From contig JANAVB010031417.1 in assembly GCA_029216955.1 (NCBI GenBank), positions 23,751,917-23,815,916 on the forward strand: a stretch of DNA of 64,000 bases, read 5' to 3'. The stretch is from Iris pallida. Lineage: Eukaryota; Streptophyta; Magnoliopsida; Asparagales; Iridaceae. The notes beneath the pieces are model-generated. The model saw nothing but the letters and a program-made list of their open reading frames with translations, was not told where the DNA came from and ran no database searches. Positions 46,501 to 58,900 of the stretch are shown piece after piece (positions within the stretch are counted from its first letter, which is position 1; the number at the start of each line of letters is the position of its first letter). The position numbers and the translations under genes are program-made.

Positions 46501-49500
46501 GTATGATCCAAACTAAGTTGTATGATTCCGACGATAGTAGCACGAGATCGTGAACGATCTAGCGAAACACTTTGTTTGAGTGTTGGTTTCGGTTCGAGGA
46601 CGAACCTTGTTTAGAGTGGTATATTATGTAATGCCCCGCTCCGTACGGTGCATTATGATGAGTCGTTGACTCGAAGAGTTACGTTGGTCAAAGGTAAGCT
46701 TTGAGTCGATTGGGATCTATGAATCGAATCGATGCAAATGATAAGTCCCGTTTGAGTAAGTGCTGATTTTAGTTGATCTGGTGTGCAGTCTATGCTTTTA
46801 CGCTGGACGATAAGAGGTCGGCATTTTGCCTTATTCAGTGAAGTGTCCGCGAAACCAAATCGTAGCCTTGCAACAGATTGTGGCATGGGCACGGTAGGCA
46901 AAATCAACCGAGTAGTTCAAAGGAATGGCTAAGTCTGAGAGTTAGCTATGCAACCAAGTTATGGAAGCGAGCCGTTTCAGCTCGGCGAAACGGCAAGGCG
47001 TATCGACTTAAGGTGGGCGGGTTCTTGACTCTCTCCCTATTCCTTCACGTCTAATAAAATATATCCTTGCATGCGTGCGTAAGTTACCATTAAGTAAGCG
47101 AGCGTGGCTCGAACGGTTACGGGTCTAAGTATATGTTGAACACTAAGATAAAACATTGAACATTGAACAATTGAAGCGACGTGCATCAAGTGTACGGGTT
47201 GCGGTAGGGCGGTGGTGGTAGGACATTGAAAGACAATATCGAGATGTGCACCACGTGCACGGCTCCGAGAACATTGAACACTAAGTCTAGAACATTGATT
47301 ATGGCGTTAAGCGTGCCCTCGTGCACGAAAGCTACGAAATGACTAAGTAACAACGGAACCACGGTTATGTGAAAAACTATGAATGGAACGCGTTGAGTAT
47401 GAGTACGAGATGTCTAAGCCGTTGGGCATCGTGTATCAATACGGAGGTGTTGGGCCATAACGCCGAAGGAACTTAAGAAAGAGAATTGGATTATGTTTAT
47501 GGAACGTGAGATTGGTTGGAATGTACGATTGGTATGCTATGGCGCGTATTGTATGGTCAATGGACTCGGATAGCCCGTGCACGGGTGCGGCTTCCCTCGG
47601 ACGGTTACGACCGGGGCACCGGGATCGTTCGGCCTAGGAGAAAATTATGTATGGTATTTATGGTGCACATCATTCGGACGGTTTGCGACCGGCCAGTGTT
47701 GTGATAAGCTATGATATCAGTAAGTTTGGGATCCTTCGAATACTGGGCTCGCAACCCGTATCGAAGCGATCATAGGCTTACACATAAGAGATGCCAAGTC
47801 CATTACGGTGCAAAACACCGTGACCTTCATATAGATAGGGCCGGTGGGCTGAGATTAGAGTTGGGTGCAGGCGCAGGGTCTGCTACCCTTATGCATATGG
47901 CTATGTTTATGGTTGGCTGCGTGAATAGTATGATTTCTTATGTTAAGTTCTAACCATTGCAGGCTAGGCAAAAAGGGGGACGGAGAGGAGCACGAACTAT
48001 GTTTATATTCATATTATGGCTAACTGTATCTGCCGCAGGGACACGGTATCGGACACATTTATGCATAAGTTGCTATGCATGACTATTGCCATGAAACTGA
48101 TCCTAAGGCTAAATAGAAAGATCACAAATTAAGATGCATGTTTCACTAAATATATTTAGTGTTTGGTTTGGGTGCGAGCGGGTCTTGATCAGTGCGAAGC
48201 GAGGACGAAAGCGCTAATCCCCCACTAGTTTGTGTACAGGTTCAGGTACGATTGTCCCGGGGTGGGGCTTGGTTTGGACGCGCCGAGGCATGGAGTCCTT
48301 TGCGTTCAAGAGGAGCTACCGCATAGGCGTTCGGACGTGCAACATGGAGATGTTCGGCCAAAGACTACTTGTTGGCTATAAAGAGGCATAATGTTTGGAA
48401 CAATGTAATCCTTTGTGAGCTAGAAAGATCATGAGCGTTGTAGCCAATTGGCATATATGTTGGACTATTCAGAGCCTTGTAATCTTCAGTTTATTATCAA
48501 TAAAAGAGATTCTTATGTTATACCTTGTTTCCTTCCGCTGCTTATGTTATCAATTTGAGATAAACACTATGTGAACCTGTTATCTTGCCTTGCACGAGCG
48601 CAACTCCAGGCTCGTGCGGCATCACGTCCCAGCGAGGACGATGATTCGGGTAAAATCTAGCGAGGACGAGCGATTTTTCGGATCGGGGTGTGACATAATG
48701 CGCCTTTGGTAGCATCTGTCCTCTGCTTGTATCTTGACGCGGATCGCCATCCTTGTCCAAACTCCTACCACCGTGGCGTCTCGTAACCATCATCCATCCG
48801 TCGTTCTTTATCTGTCCATCCTGAGATCCAGGTTGGAAAGCCAGCGATCCTGACAAGTCTGGGACCCAACGGTCAGATCCAGTACCCGTCGTCGCTGTCG
48901 AACCACCCGGGACGTTATCGCGCGGAGGAGCCACCTCTCCACTCGCCATCGAGCCACCCCCGACAGTGCCGCCAACACTGGCCGGCCTGCTCCCAATGAA
49001 ACCGCCGCCGCCTGAGCTGTCGCGGCCCTCGCCGGGTCTAAGTTTATTTCATTTTCGGAATTCTTAGGTTTTGATCTACTTAACATTATTATTTCCAAAT
49101 TTTGTTGGTTCCATGTTGTAGAGAATTTTATTTTGCCCCATTTTGACCTATAGAAGTCCAGATTTGGGCTTAGAATGAAAGAATTATGGAGCTTGGGAGC
49201 CATGAACTACATGGCTCTTCTTCTCGGACTAGTGGAGAAGACGAACAGTCTTGAGCCGTATGGCAGCACTTGACCGCATGAACCTTCATGCGGCAAGTCT
49301 TTCAGCTGCATGTGCTCGGCGCTTTCAGCCGCATAGGCCTCGGCATAATACGAGCCGCATGAACTTCTGTCTTCCCCAGCCGCATGAAGTCGATTCTTCA
49401 GCAGCCGCATACGTATGAAGTGTACCCAGCCGCATATGACTCCCTTTGAATCTAGCCGCATATGGACTGGTCACTTTTTTAGCCGCATAAGGCTTTGACA

Positions 49501-49898
49501 ATTCCCAGCCGCATGAGATGTTTCTTCCGCTGACCGCATAAGCCCCGACTCTTCTCAGCCGCATAAGACCAAGGCTACCCCAGCCGCATATACTTATTGA
49601 TTCAGCCGCATGTGCTCGGCGCTTTGAGCCGCATAGGCCCACAGTACCTCCTAGCCGCATGACACTGCTCCTTTTCTAGCCGCATATGCCCAGTCACCCT
49701 GAGCCGCATGGGGCCTTTCATCTTCAGCCGCATAAAGCCTTGCTCCCCGCGAGCCGCATAAGATCTTTTCATCTCAGCCGCATGAGATCGCCCCTTTCCA
49801 GCCGCATGAGCCCTGCCATTCCAGCCGCATGAGATCCTTCACCCCCAGCCGCATATGCCTAGTTCTTCCTAGTTGCATGGCCTTTTATAGCTCTGGTC

Positions 49899-49950
<52 letters not shown>

Positions 49951-52900
49951 TTGAAATGTCACATTCATGCTTATGTCATGTAAACTCTGATATGATTCCA
50001 GGAACACGTTAGTGGCCCGCCGTGGCGCACTCTTAACAAGTAAACTGACATGATATATCTCGACATGCGGTTACGACAGCTAGCCTGACATGACAAGTAT
50101 GAATGACCTGGACACCGTGGACGATTGTGTTTGTACAAATAAAGTACTGTCTTGCATCATGTCTAGGATAGGGATCCCTGAGTACCACGGTCAGGGATAC
50201 CTACAAAAATTGACTAAGGCTAATAAACTAGAATAAATCAATAGACATGAAGAGATTCCTAGCTACAGGCAATCCCGTTATCTGGGCTCATTAAGTGGAC
50301 TTGTAGCCTACCGACGAGTAGGGCACATTTCCAGCACACAGTCATGTGGTGCACCCTTCATAAACGGACATTCGACCTGGATAACCGGATGGTCTACAGG
50401 ACTTATAGCTGTTGGGATAATATCATTGCATCTTGCTAGTAACTAGGCCTGTGATAACCCTAGTTAGTTAAAAGTATCAAGCCGTACTCTTTGTTTGGCC
50501 GTGATTGATTGGATGGAGTTTATCCCAGCTTAGTCTTATCCTAATCCTGTACAAGATCGTGACATGACACGATTGATGGTGCCTGTCTCAACAATAAACG
50601 ATCAGGGGTCCAGTTCTGTTCAGGCGAAGGGTTACAACCCCGGTCCTTGTTTGGTTTAAGGGTTGTAACCTGGCTCCCGGAGCAGTTCTGTGTCCTCTCT
50701 TCATTTATTGTCTTATTGCAATCCCATGTCATGCTCGTCATGTTTTACCTTATTTTAATAACATGATTACTTATGCTTGCCTCAGCAATAAAGATCAGGG
50801 GTCCAGTTCTGTTCAGGCGAAGGATTACAATCCCGGTCCTTGTTTGGTTTAAGGGTTGTAACCTGGCTCCCGGAGCAGTTCTGTGTCCTCTCTTCGTTTA
50901 TTGTCTTCACTGTACCAATAGTATTTGAGACGGATTTCTATTCAGGTGAAGGGTTACAACCCGGTCCTTATTTGGTTTAAGGGTTGTGACCTGGCTACTT
51001 GAATAGTTTCCTCGTACTCAGTTTACTGTTGTCATCTCTATTAATATCGGTTCTTTATTTATTATCTTTAATATTCTATTAGGATATGCTGGTTTTAGTT
51101 CCTAAGTAAAGCCTCCTTTGTGGCACTTGCTCTTTCTGTGGTCTGATCCAGCTGGTTTTGTATGGCCAGATATCGGAGCAGCTCCAGAGGTTCTACCTAC
51201 CTTCCAGCCAGATGGTGACCACCAGGCGTAACCCTGGCAACGAGTGGGTTTCTTTTGTTCTTCCACTTTATTGTAAAATTATTCTTTTGAGACGTTTAGC
51301 CGACGAGCGCGTGTTAGCCCGGTTGCACCTTTATTTACTGTCTGCCTACGGGCTTTAACATGATTGACGAATCTTAGGGTTGATCATGTATGACTGAAAC
51401 TTTTGCTAGTCCTGACATTTTGTAACGACTAGCTTCATGATCAGCTGAATATGTAATGTTTGGGACGCCTTACTATTGTATATTTGGTGGTCTTACATCT
51501 TGTAACATTTACTTACTTGCTTGTGATTGAGACAATAGGCTTATTCTTGACCATAGGAGACTGATGGCTTGTAGTTAAACCCTCATGTATCTCGACAGCC
51601 GTGATCGTATAGCGAGGTGGGTTGCATTTCAATATACGTAGCTGGCTATGTCTGCCCCCGCTCTCCAGTATTTTGGTTCTGGGGCGTGACACAAACTGAT
51701 GCTGCAAGTCGAACTCTGGCCCTCCTAGCCCATCCCAGCTCCATACCTCGGCGATTCCTAATCCAAGTGAGGATCCCCCGTATATCTCTAGCCCTGCCAA
51801 CTCCTTCCAGCGACCTCGTGCATTGCTCTGACCAGATATGCCAAGTCACCGGACACGCAAAGAATAGGTGGCCAATAGATTCAGCCTCCGCTGAACAGAG
51901 TACACACTTCGGGTCTGGGATCTGCACTCCAAACCTGATGAGTCTGGCCCTCGTCATCAACCTGCCAAGCAGCAGCTTGTAAGCACAAAGCTGCATTTTT
52001 CGGGCAATTCCCTTTCTCCAGATAAAATCGTACTCCGCAATCCTGTCATGGTGGGTCCTAACCAGATTGTAACAACATTTGAAGCGGAAAGGACCTGTCC
52101 CCCCATCCGCAACAGGAGCAGCCCAACTCCAGGAATCTGCATGCTGGCTAGTATCAATGGTGATCTGGCGAATCTCTTCTCCAAACTGAGCAGTGTACTG
52201 ATAGATCTCAGGCCTCCAGATTCCATCCCTGGTAATCAGATTACACTTCATCCCTCTACTCGCCTCTCTGTCCATCTGTGCACCCAAGGTCTCCAGGAGG
52301 GAACCATTACCCATCCACGGGTCGAGCCAAAGATCAGTGTTAGCCCCATCTTTCATGATCCTGCGTATAGTGGACTGGAGAACTGATCTGCATCTAAGAA
52401 TAGCCTTAAAAGGAACAGAGAAATTGTTATCAATCCTACAGGACCAGAAATTAGTCTGCCTCAAGTATCTGTTAGCCATCCACTCTGTCCAAAGAGAGCC
52501 GCCTTTGATGAACTGCCAAGCCATCTTCACCCCAGAGGCCTCCCTTACCGCAAGAAGTGGTCTCAACCCCACTCCTCCTTCCTCCCGAGGCCGGCAGAGT
52601 TGCTCCCAGGCTATCGCATGCACACCTCCTCGCCAGATGAAATTGGCGCATATGCTCTCCACCTTCCGAATGGTGGCCACCGGAATCTTTATCGATTGCA
52701 ACCAGAACATAGCAATGCCAGAAATGACCGACCTCACTAGCTCAATGCGACCCCCAAAATATAGTCCAGCTGCCTGCCAGCCTTCCACTCTCCTTTGGGC
52801 AAACTCCACCAAGCTGTGGCAGTCTTGATCCCTAGCATAATTGACCGTCAAAGGAACCCCCAGATACTTAACCTGTAGCTCACCTTTCTCCACCCCTAGA

Positions 52901-55900
52901 GCAAAGGCCTTTCCTCCTTGAGGGAACAACTCGAGCTGAAATAAATCCTACTCTTCTCCCTATTCAGCTGAAGCCCAGACAACCGCCCAAACTCCTCCAT
53001 AATATCAGATAGCGCACGCATCCCCCGCATAGAAGGATGAAGCAGCACCAAGAGGTCGTCAGCATAAATCAAGTGGGACACCACCAGGTTGACCAGCCTG
53101 AAAAGATGAACAATCTTCCTACTATGCACCGCCAGGTCCATCAGGCAAGTGAAGTACTCCATCACCAGAGTAAACAGGTACGGGGAGAGGGGATCCCCCT
53201 GCCGAAGTCCCCTGTTGCTCCTGAAGAAACCATATGGAGTACCCTGGATGAGAACCGAAAATGTGGGAGAGCAGATGCATTTCCTCACCCTCGCAACCCA
53301 CTACTCGTCAAACCCCATGGCTAGCATAAGATGGCAGAGGAAGTCTCTGTTTTTTTTTTTAATTAAAACAGAATGTTGCAACTGCTGAAATCCTAGTTTG
53401 AGCAGAAAAGTCAGTTAAGATATGTTTGCTAAGTAAGGAATTAAATTATGATTTTGGCATTATTTTGTTGTTGTTTATTAGTATCAGAAGGTACTTTTTA
53501 GTCTACTGACTGCAGTGACCAGTTCCCTTTAAGAATGCCTGATCTTGTATCTCTAAAAAAAACTTGGCAATATGTTGAGACTTGATTTTTGGTGATGGTT
53601 GCATGGATAAGTATTAACATCTGAACTTCGTCTATCACAAAGAGAACTTTAATGTTAGACTAATTCGCATTTCTAAGAAACTTCTGCTGTTATTAGAAAA
53701 TCTTGAGTAGCATATGATGAGAAGAGATTAGATGGTTCCTAGTTGTCTTCATCACGATTCTGTCTCATGCTTCTGAGTTGCAATTTCTACACATCCCATT
53801 CTTGGCGTCTTTAATTAGAAGTTGTTTACAATTTATGACACCATATTGAACTTTGGTGGCATCAATAACTTAATTATTCTGCTGATGGAAAATCTGTATA
53901 TGTAATGTTCAATTCGGGAAAGAATGAATGCCGAATACTTGAATGCTTTTCAGCATGGCAATTTCTCTCTTCTATTAAGCATGATACATATCTTCACATA
54001 TATTCTCTCTTTTGGAATAAACTTGCAACCAGGTTGGGTTCACAAATGCTGGAAATTTTTTGGCATTGGATCTTGAGATCTACAACAATGGTGGAAATTC
54101 ATTAGATCTTTCCCTTTTGGTCCTCGAACGTTCCATGTTATTTTCAGATAATGTTTATAAAATACCACATATCAGGGTCAGAGGGCATGTTTGCTATACC
54201 AATTTACCTAGTAATACAGCTTTTCGAGGATTCGGCGTACCTCAGGGTATGCTTATTGCAGAAAACTGGGTCCAACGAGTTGCTATGGAGCTTAGGAGAA
54301 GTCCCGAAGAGATAAGGGTAACAGTTTCTATTTGTTAACCAGTCTGGTTTGTATACATACTTGTAAGCGTTCTGCAACTTACGACTTTATAATGGACTTC
54401 ATGTGACCAGGAAATCAATTTGCAGCATGAAGGTCATGTGTTGCACTATGGGCAAAAACTTCAAAATTGTACATTGAGGCAGGTGTGGGATGAACTAAAG
54501 GCATCTTGTCTTTTTGCAAAGGCTCGTGAAACAGCAGACGATTTCAATCGGCACAATCGCTGGAGGAAGCGCGGAGTTGCAATGATCCCAACCAAATTTG
54601 GTATCTCCTTCACAACAAAGCATATGAATCAGGTAAAGAAGAGTCAGCTTCAAATAATTTAATCTTCTTATTCTGATTGGCTTCTAATTGTTTCTTCGTG
54701 GTCGAAAATGCAATGGTTCATCCCAATTTAGGATTGTGGATCTGTTTTTGTGGATCTGTGTTCTTGATTACGAATGGCGCAAAATATAGTGTCTTTTGTA
54801 GTTTCAGCCACTACATCTTTTCAAAGAAATGGCAGGATGAACATGCTAATGAGGTTGTATTATTTAATTACGTTCTATGAATTTATTTGGTTTTGTTATT
54901 GTTATTTATTTTTGAAAAGGTAAGCAGTATTTTATTGATGTTTAATAAAGAAGTACAATTTGTAATATAAATCTCATAGATCAATCTTGAGCATTCATAA
55001 AGAATCTCCAACTCCTTAGCTTTCCTTCATCTACTCCCCAGTAAGATAGTAAGTCCTGAGCCCTCCTTTGGTTTCCCAATTTTTTGCCACACATGCAACA
55101 TAGTTGTATTAAGAATCTGCATGACTAGGATGTACTTAAGTACCCCTCTTTGCCGCTTATGCTTTTGATGTCCCTACTGGTTTCTCTTAGGTCTTTGATG
55201 CCAGATATATGCATTGAATTGCTGAATGGTGTCCAGATTGCTGATACATAAATGCAGCTGAAGAAGATGTGTTCTATATTCTCTTCTGACTGTTCACATA
55301 ATACACATTCAGCATCTTCTATAGCTCCATGTTTGCCTGCCTCATATTTGCAGCTTGCCTTTGATTGCTCTGAAGCAACAATATGCCGTTTCCCCACAGT
55401 AGCCGGAGAACCTGACCACATCATGCCAATCCACTTTCAATTGGTTTTTCTATTGTTATTATTTCTCTTTTATGTATTTCAGAGTAAGTCGCAAATTATA
55501 ACTTTCAAATTTTCAACATCGATCCCTTAAATTTCTCATTATTTGCTCAGCACCCCCTAACATCATAAGAACATTACTTGTACGATTTTCATTAAATTTT
55601 CTAATAGAATATAAAAATATTCTTTCAAACCTGAATGGTGGCAAATAAAATGATTGTTTCTCATTTCCCTTAATGGCCGATTAATGGCCACAGTCCCCTT
55701 ATTAACAGCTATTTCATTCTATCTTTCCGTTTAAGAAACAGTCTCTTCCATTACATCTACATCTCCTCCAGCATCTCTTCTACCCCACCACCTCAAGCTA
55801 CTAACCCCTTCATTCACCTTTTTCTTTACCTTGAACTGTCCTTTCTCGGCCCTTCACTTTGCCATCACCCTTCCCTCCACTTTCAACTTCCCCTTAACTC

Positions 55901-58900
55901 TCGCTTCTCCCCAAGCCCTATCACCCCGAGCCACCTCAAGTGCCTGAAGGCTCCATCTTTCAACATCCACCTTTACCTTAAATTCCCATCATCTCAATCC
56001 ATCTCCTTTCTACCTATGTCTTCTCCCCAAAAGTCAAAATCTTTTCACACATGGAGCAAGTGCCAACCACTCCTCAGGTGTTGGTGAAGATAGTTTATCC
56101 TGCTTGGAATACTTGCTATTATGGCCATAGGTGCGTGATTAAGACATGAAGTCAGTAGGGATTGTATGGTTGCAACGTTCGAAGTTGAAGGCAATAGAAA
56201 ATGCAGTTACTTTCAGACAAAGGAAGATCCTGATACGCAAACATAAATTTCTGAATGCCTGGACTATCATTTTGTTAACATCCAACTCGACAGCGAATAA
56301 ATGATACATTGACAATTGTAATCTTGTATTGTGATTTAGCAATTCATAATCAGAATGGTGATTGAAACCCTATGCAAACCTGTACAACCACGTAAGAGTA
56401 TCACACAAGTGCTACAGTTCAGCATATGACAAACTCACAGCTTTCACTGTTATGCAAATGCAAGCAACAGAACTGATTGTTGATCAGTTCAGGTTTCTGC
56501 TTCAGTTATGTTTGTTTATGGAGTGGTGGTTATGGTATATCGTTATATCTATGTACTACGTGACATTCTGGTCCACCTGTAGCTGCAACAGTCGGAAGGA
56601 ATTGTGTCCTCCAATTAGATCACCAATGGAAAGAGTTCCGGATGAATTTAATGTGAAATGTTATTTTATATTTATCTTCAAGTTGTGTTACTTGATAAAC
56701 TGTTTCATGACCACCTTGCTGATGGGTATCCTTACGAAATACAGGCTGGTGCTCTTGTGCAAGTTTATATTGATGGAACTGTTCTCGTAACACATGGGGG
56801 TGTTGAGATGGGACAAGGTCTGCACACCAAGGTTGCACAAATTGCAGCCTCCTCCTTTAATATTCCTCTTAGTTCTGTGTTTATATCCGAGACAAGTACA
56901 GATAAGGTAAACCCATTGTGCTTTGCTATTTTTATTAGCTCTGCCATTCACTAAAGTGATATTTGTTAAATAAATAGGCATGTTATTCTGCGATAGACTG
57001 GAATGTAATTGATATTGTCAGAACAAACAACGCTATGCAATACCAGATATGCCTCTCATCGGGCTTTTTTTAATTGGTGTAGGTTCCTAATTCATCGCCT
57101 ACTGCAGCTTCCTCAAGCTCTGATATGTATGGTGCTGCAGTTTTAGATGCATGTGAACAAATTAATGCACGCATGAAAACTATCGCTGTCAAACACAATT
57201 ATGCTTCTTTCACTGAGGTGATACTTCGAGCAATCCATGTACTCGTTGTTACTATCTTATATTGGCCATGTAGCATAAAATATACAGCTGTTAGATCTTA
57301 GTAGAAGAGGTTCATAATTCAGTTATCTGTCAAACCTGTCATCTATAGTGGAAGAGGTGCATAATTCTTTTTAGAAAAAGCTGTACAAAATCTCTAGTCA
57401 TGAACTTTTGTATTCTGTCACATTTTTCTATTTTGGTAAAATTATGAAGGGGAACAATTGCATGTCCTTCTCAGTAAAATGAAATTCTAAACATGTTCTA
57501 GATAGAAATTATTCGCCATGAGTGTTTCATGCTTGTAGCATTGCTATAATTGAGAGAACATGCTGGTTGCAATTAACCACATGAAAATGTCGCCAGGTTT
57601 TCGTGGTAGAAGACGGATGGCAGGCCATGAGAGGAGTTAAGACATTGTTGGTGCTTTGTTGCAGCAAAAGCTTTAATCTGGCTTTGCTAGAACTTAAAAC
57701 TTATTTTTTTGGTGTGGGAGCTGGAAATGTGAACTCGTAGATAAATAAACTTTTTTTTTCTTCTACTGTGTTATTTTCGAGTTTGGGGAATAGGGGAAGG
57801 GATATGTTTCACATCATGGTTTTGTTTTTTCACTTGGGGCAGCCACAGCTTGAGAGGCCAATAAATAGACATAGGAGAAGAGTGAGGGGTGTTCCTATTC
57901 CAATGGATAATTGCTTTTGCAAACCTTGATACAGAAATCTCTTGCCAGAAAAGAAAATATGATGTTGGATAAGTTTCATTATAAACAAAATTGTGAGTTC
58001 TGTCGTCTTTGAAATATACTTCATTTATACTGTTGTGCAGAATTATCTTTATTTTCTGTTTCAATTTTCAGCTAGTTCGTGCATGCTTCATGGAAAGAAT
58101 AGACTTATCTGCTCATGGATTTTACATCACGCCTGATATTGGCTTTCACTGGAAAGATCGCAAAGGGACTCCATTTAGTTATTTTACATATGGAGCTGCA
58201 TTTGCAGAAGTTGAAATTGACACTTTAACCGGAGATTTCCATACAAGGACAGCAGATATAGTGATGGACCTCGGGCGTTCCCTTAACCCAGCCATAGATG
58301 TTGGACAGGTAAATAATCCCTTGGCATAAAATTTGGAATTTGATTTATTATAGCTGTAATTGAGTTGTTTCAGATTATGTCGGTCTTGCATAACTTTCAT
58401 GTTTTGAAATAGTAATAATAAATTAACAGAAATATCTTCTTATAGATTCATTTAGTTAACTTGCAATGATCTGGATATAATTAGTAGCTTGCATCTTAAT
58501 TTAAATTTATAGCTTTTCTTGAGTTAAGAAAAGTGTACAAGGTGATGTTTAATAACTTTTGTGGAATGTTATTTTATATTCCAGTTTCTTCTCAAATGCG
58601 TGCTTAGGTAAACTTAAATGTCAGTTCGGGCTTATCATTTTCGACCTTGTTTGCAGATTGAAGGTGCTTTTATTCAAGGTCTTGGATGGGTTGCCTTGGA
58701 GGAGCTAAAATGGGGAGATTCAGAGCACACCTGGATTAGACCAGGAAGCCTGTACACTTGTGGACCTGGAACTTATAAAATTCCTTCCATGAATGATATC
58801 CCTCTCAACTTCAAGGTTTCGTTTCTGAAGGTAGTGCACGGTGATTCATTCTTCCTATCATCTTTAACTGAAACTTATTGGTTCTGTATATCTAATAGCA

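Larger units (their letters stand above)
44046..48695 (+). mobile_element. Element C: Tekay-like LTR pair with a 562-bp interior
   Basis: Two direct repeats of about 2.0-2.07 kb, 44046-46064 and 46627-48695, start TGTAATGCCCCG (second copy) and end GGGG(C/T)GTGACA. Only 46065-46626 lies between them and it has no gag or pol. The block before the 3' LTR (ttcgaggacgaaccttgttt) matches the equivalent part of element B. It is either a non-autonomous element or one with a large internal deletion. Confidence 0.82.

Noticed and set aside
48542..48949. ORF crossing the right border of element C
   Set aside because: Only the part right of 48695 can belong to a protein; the rest is the C LTR.
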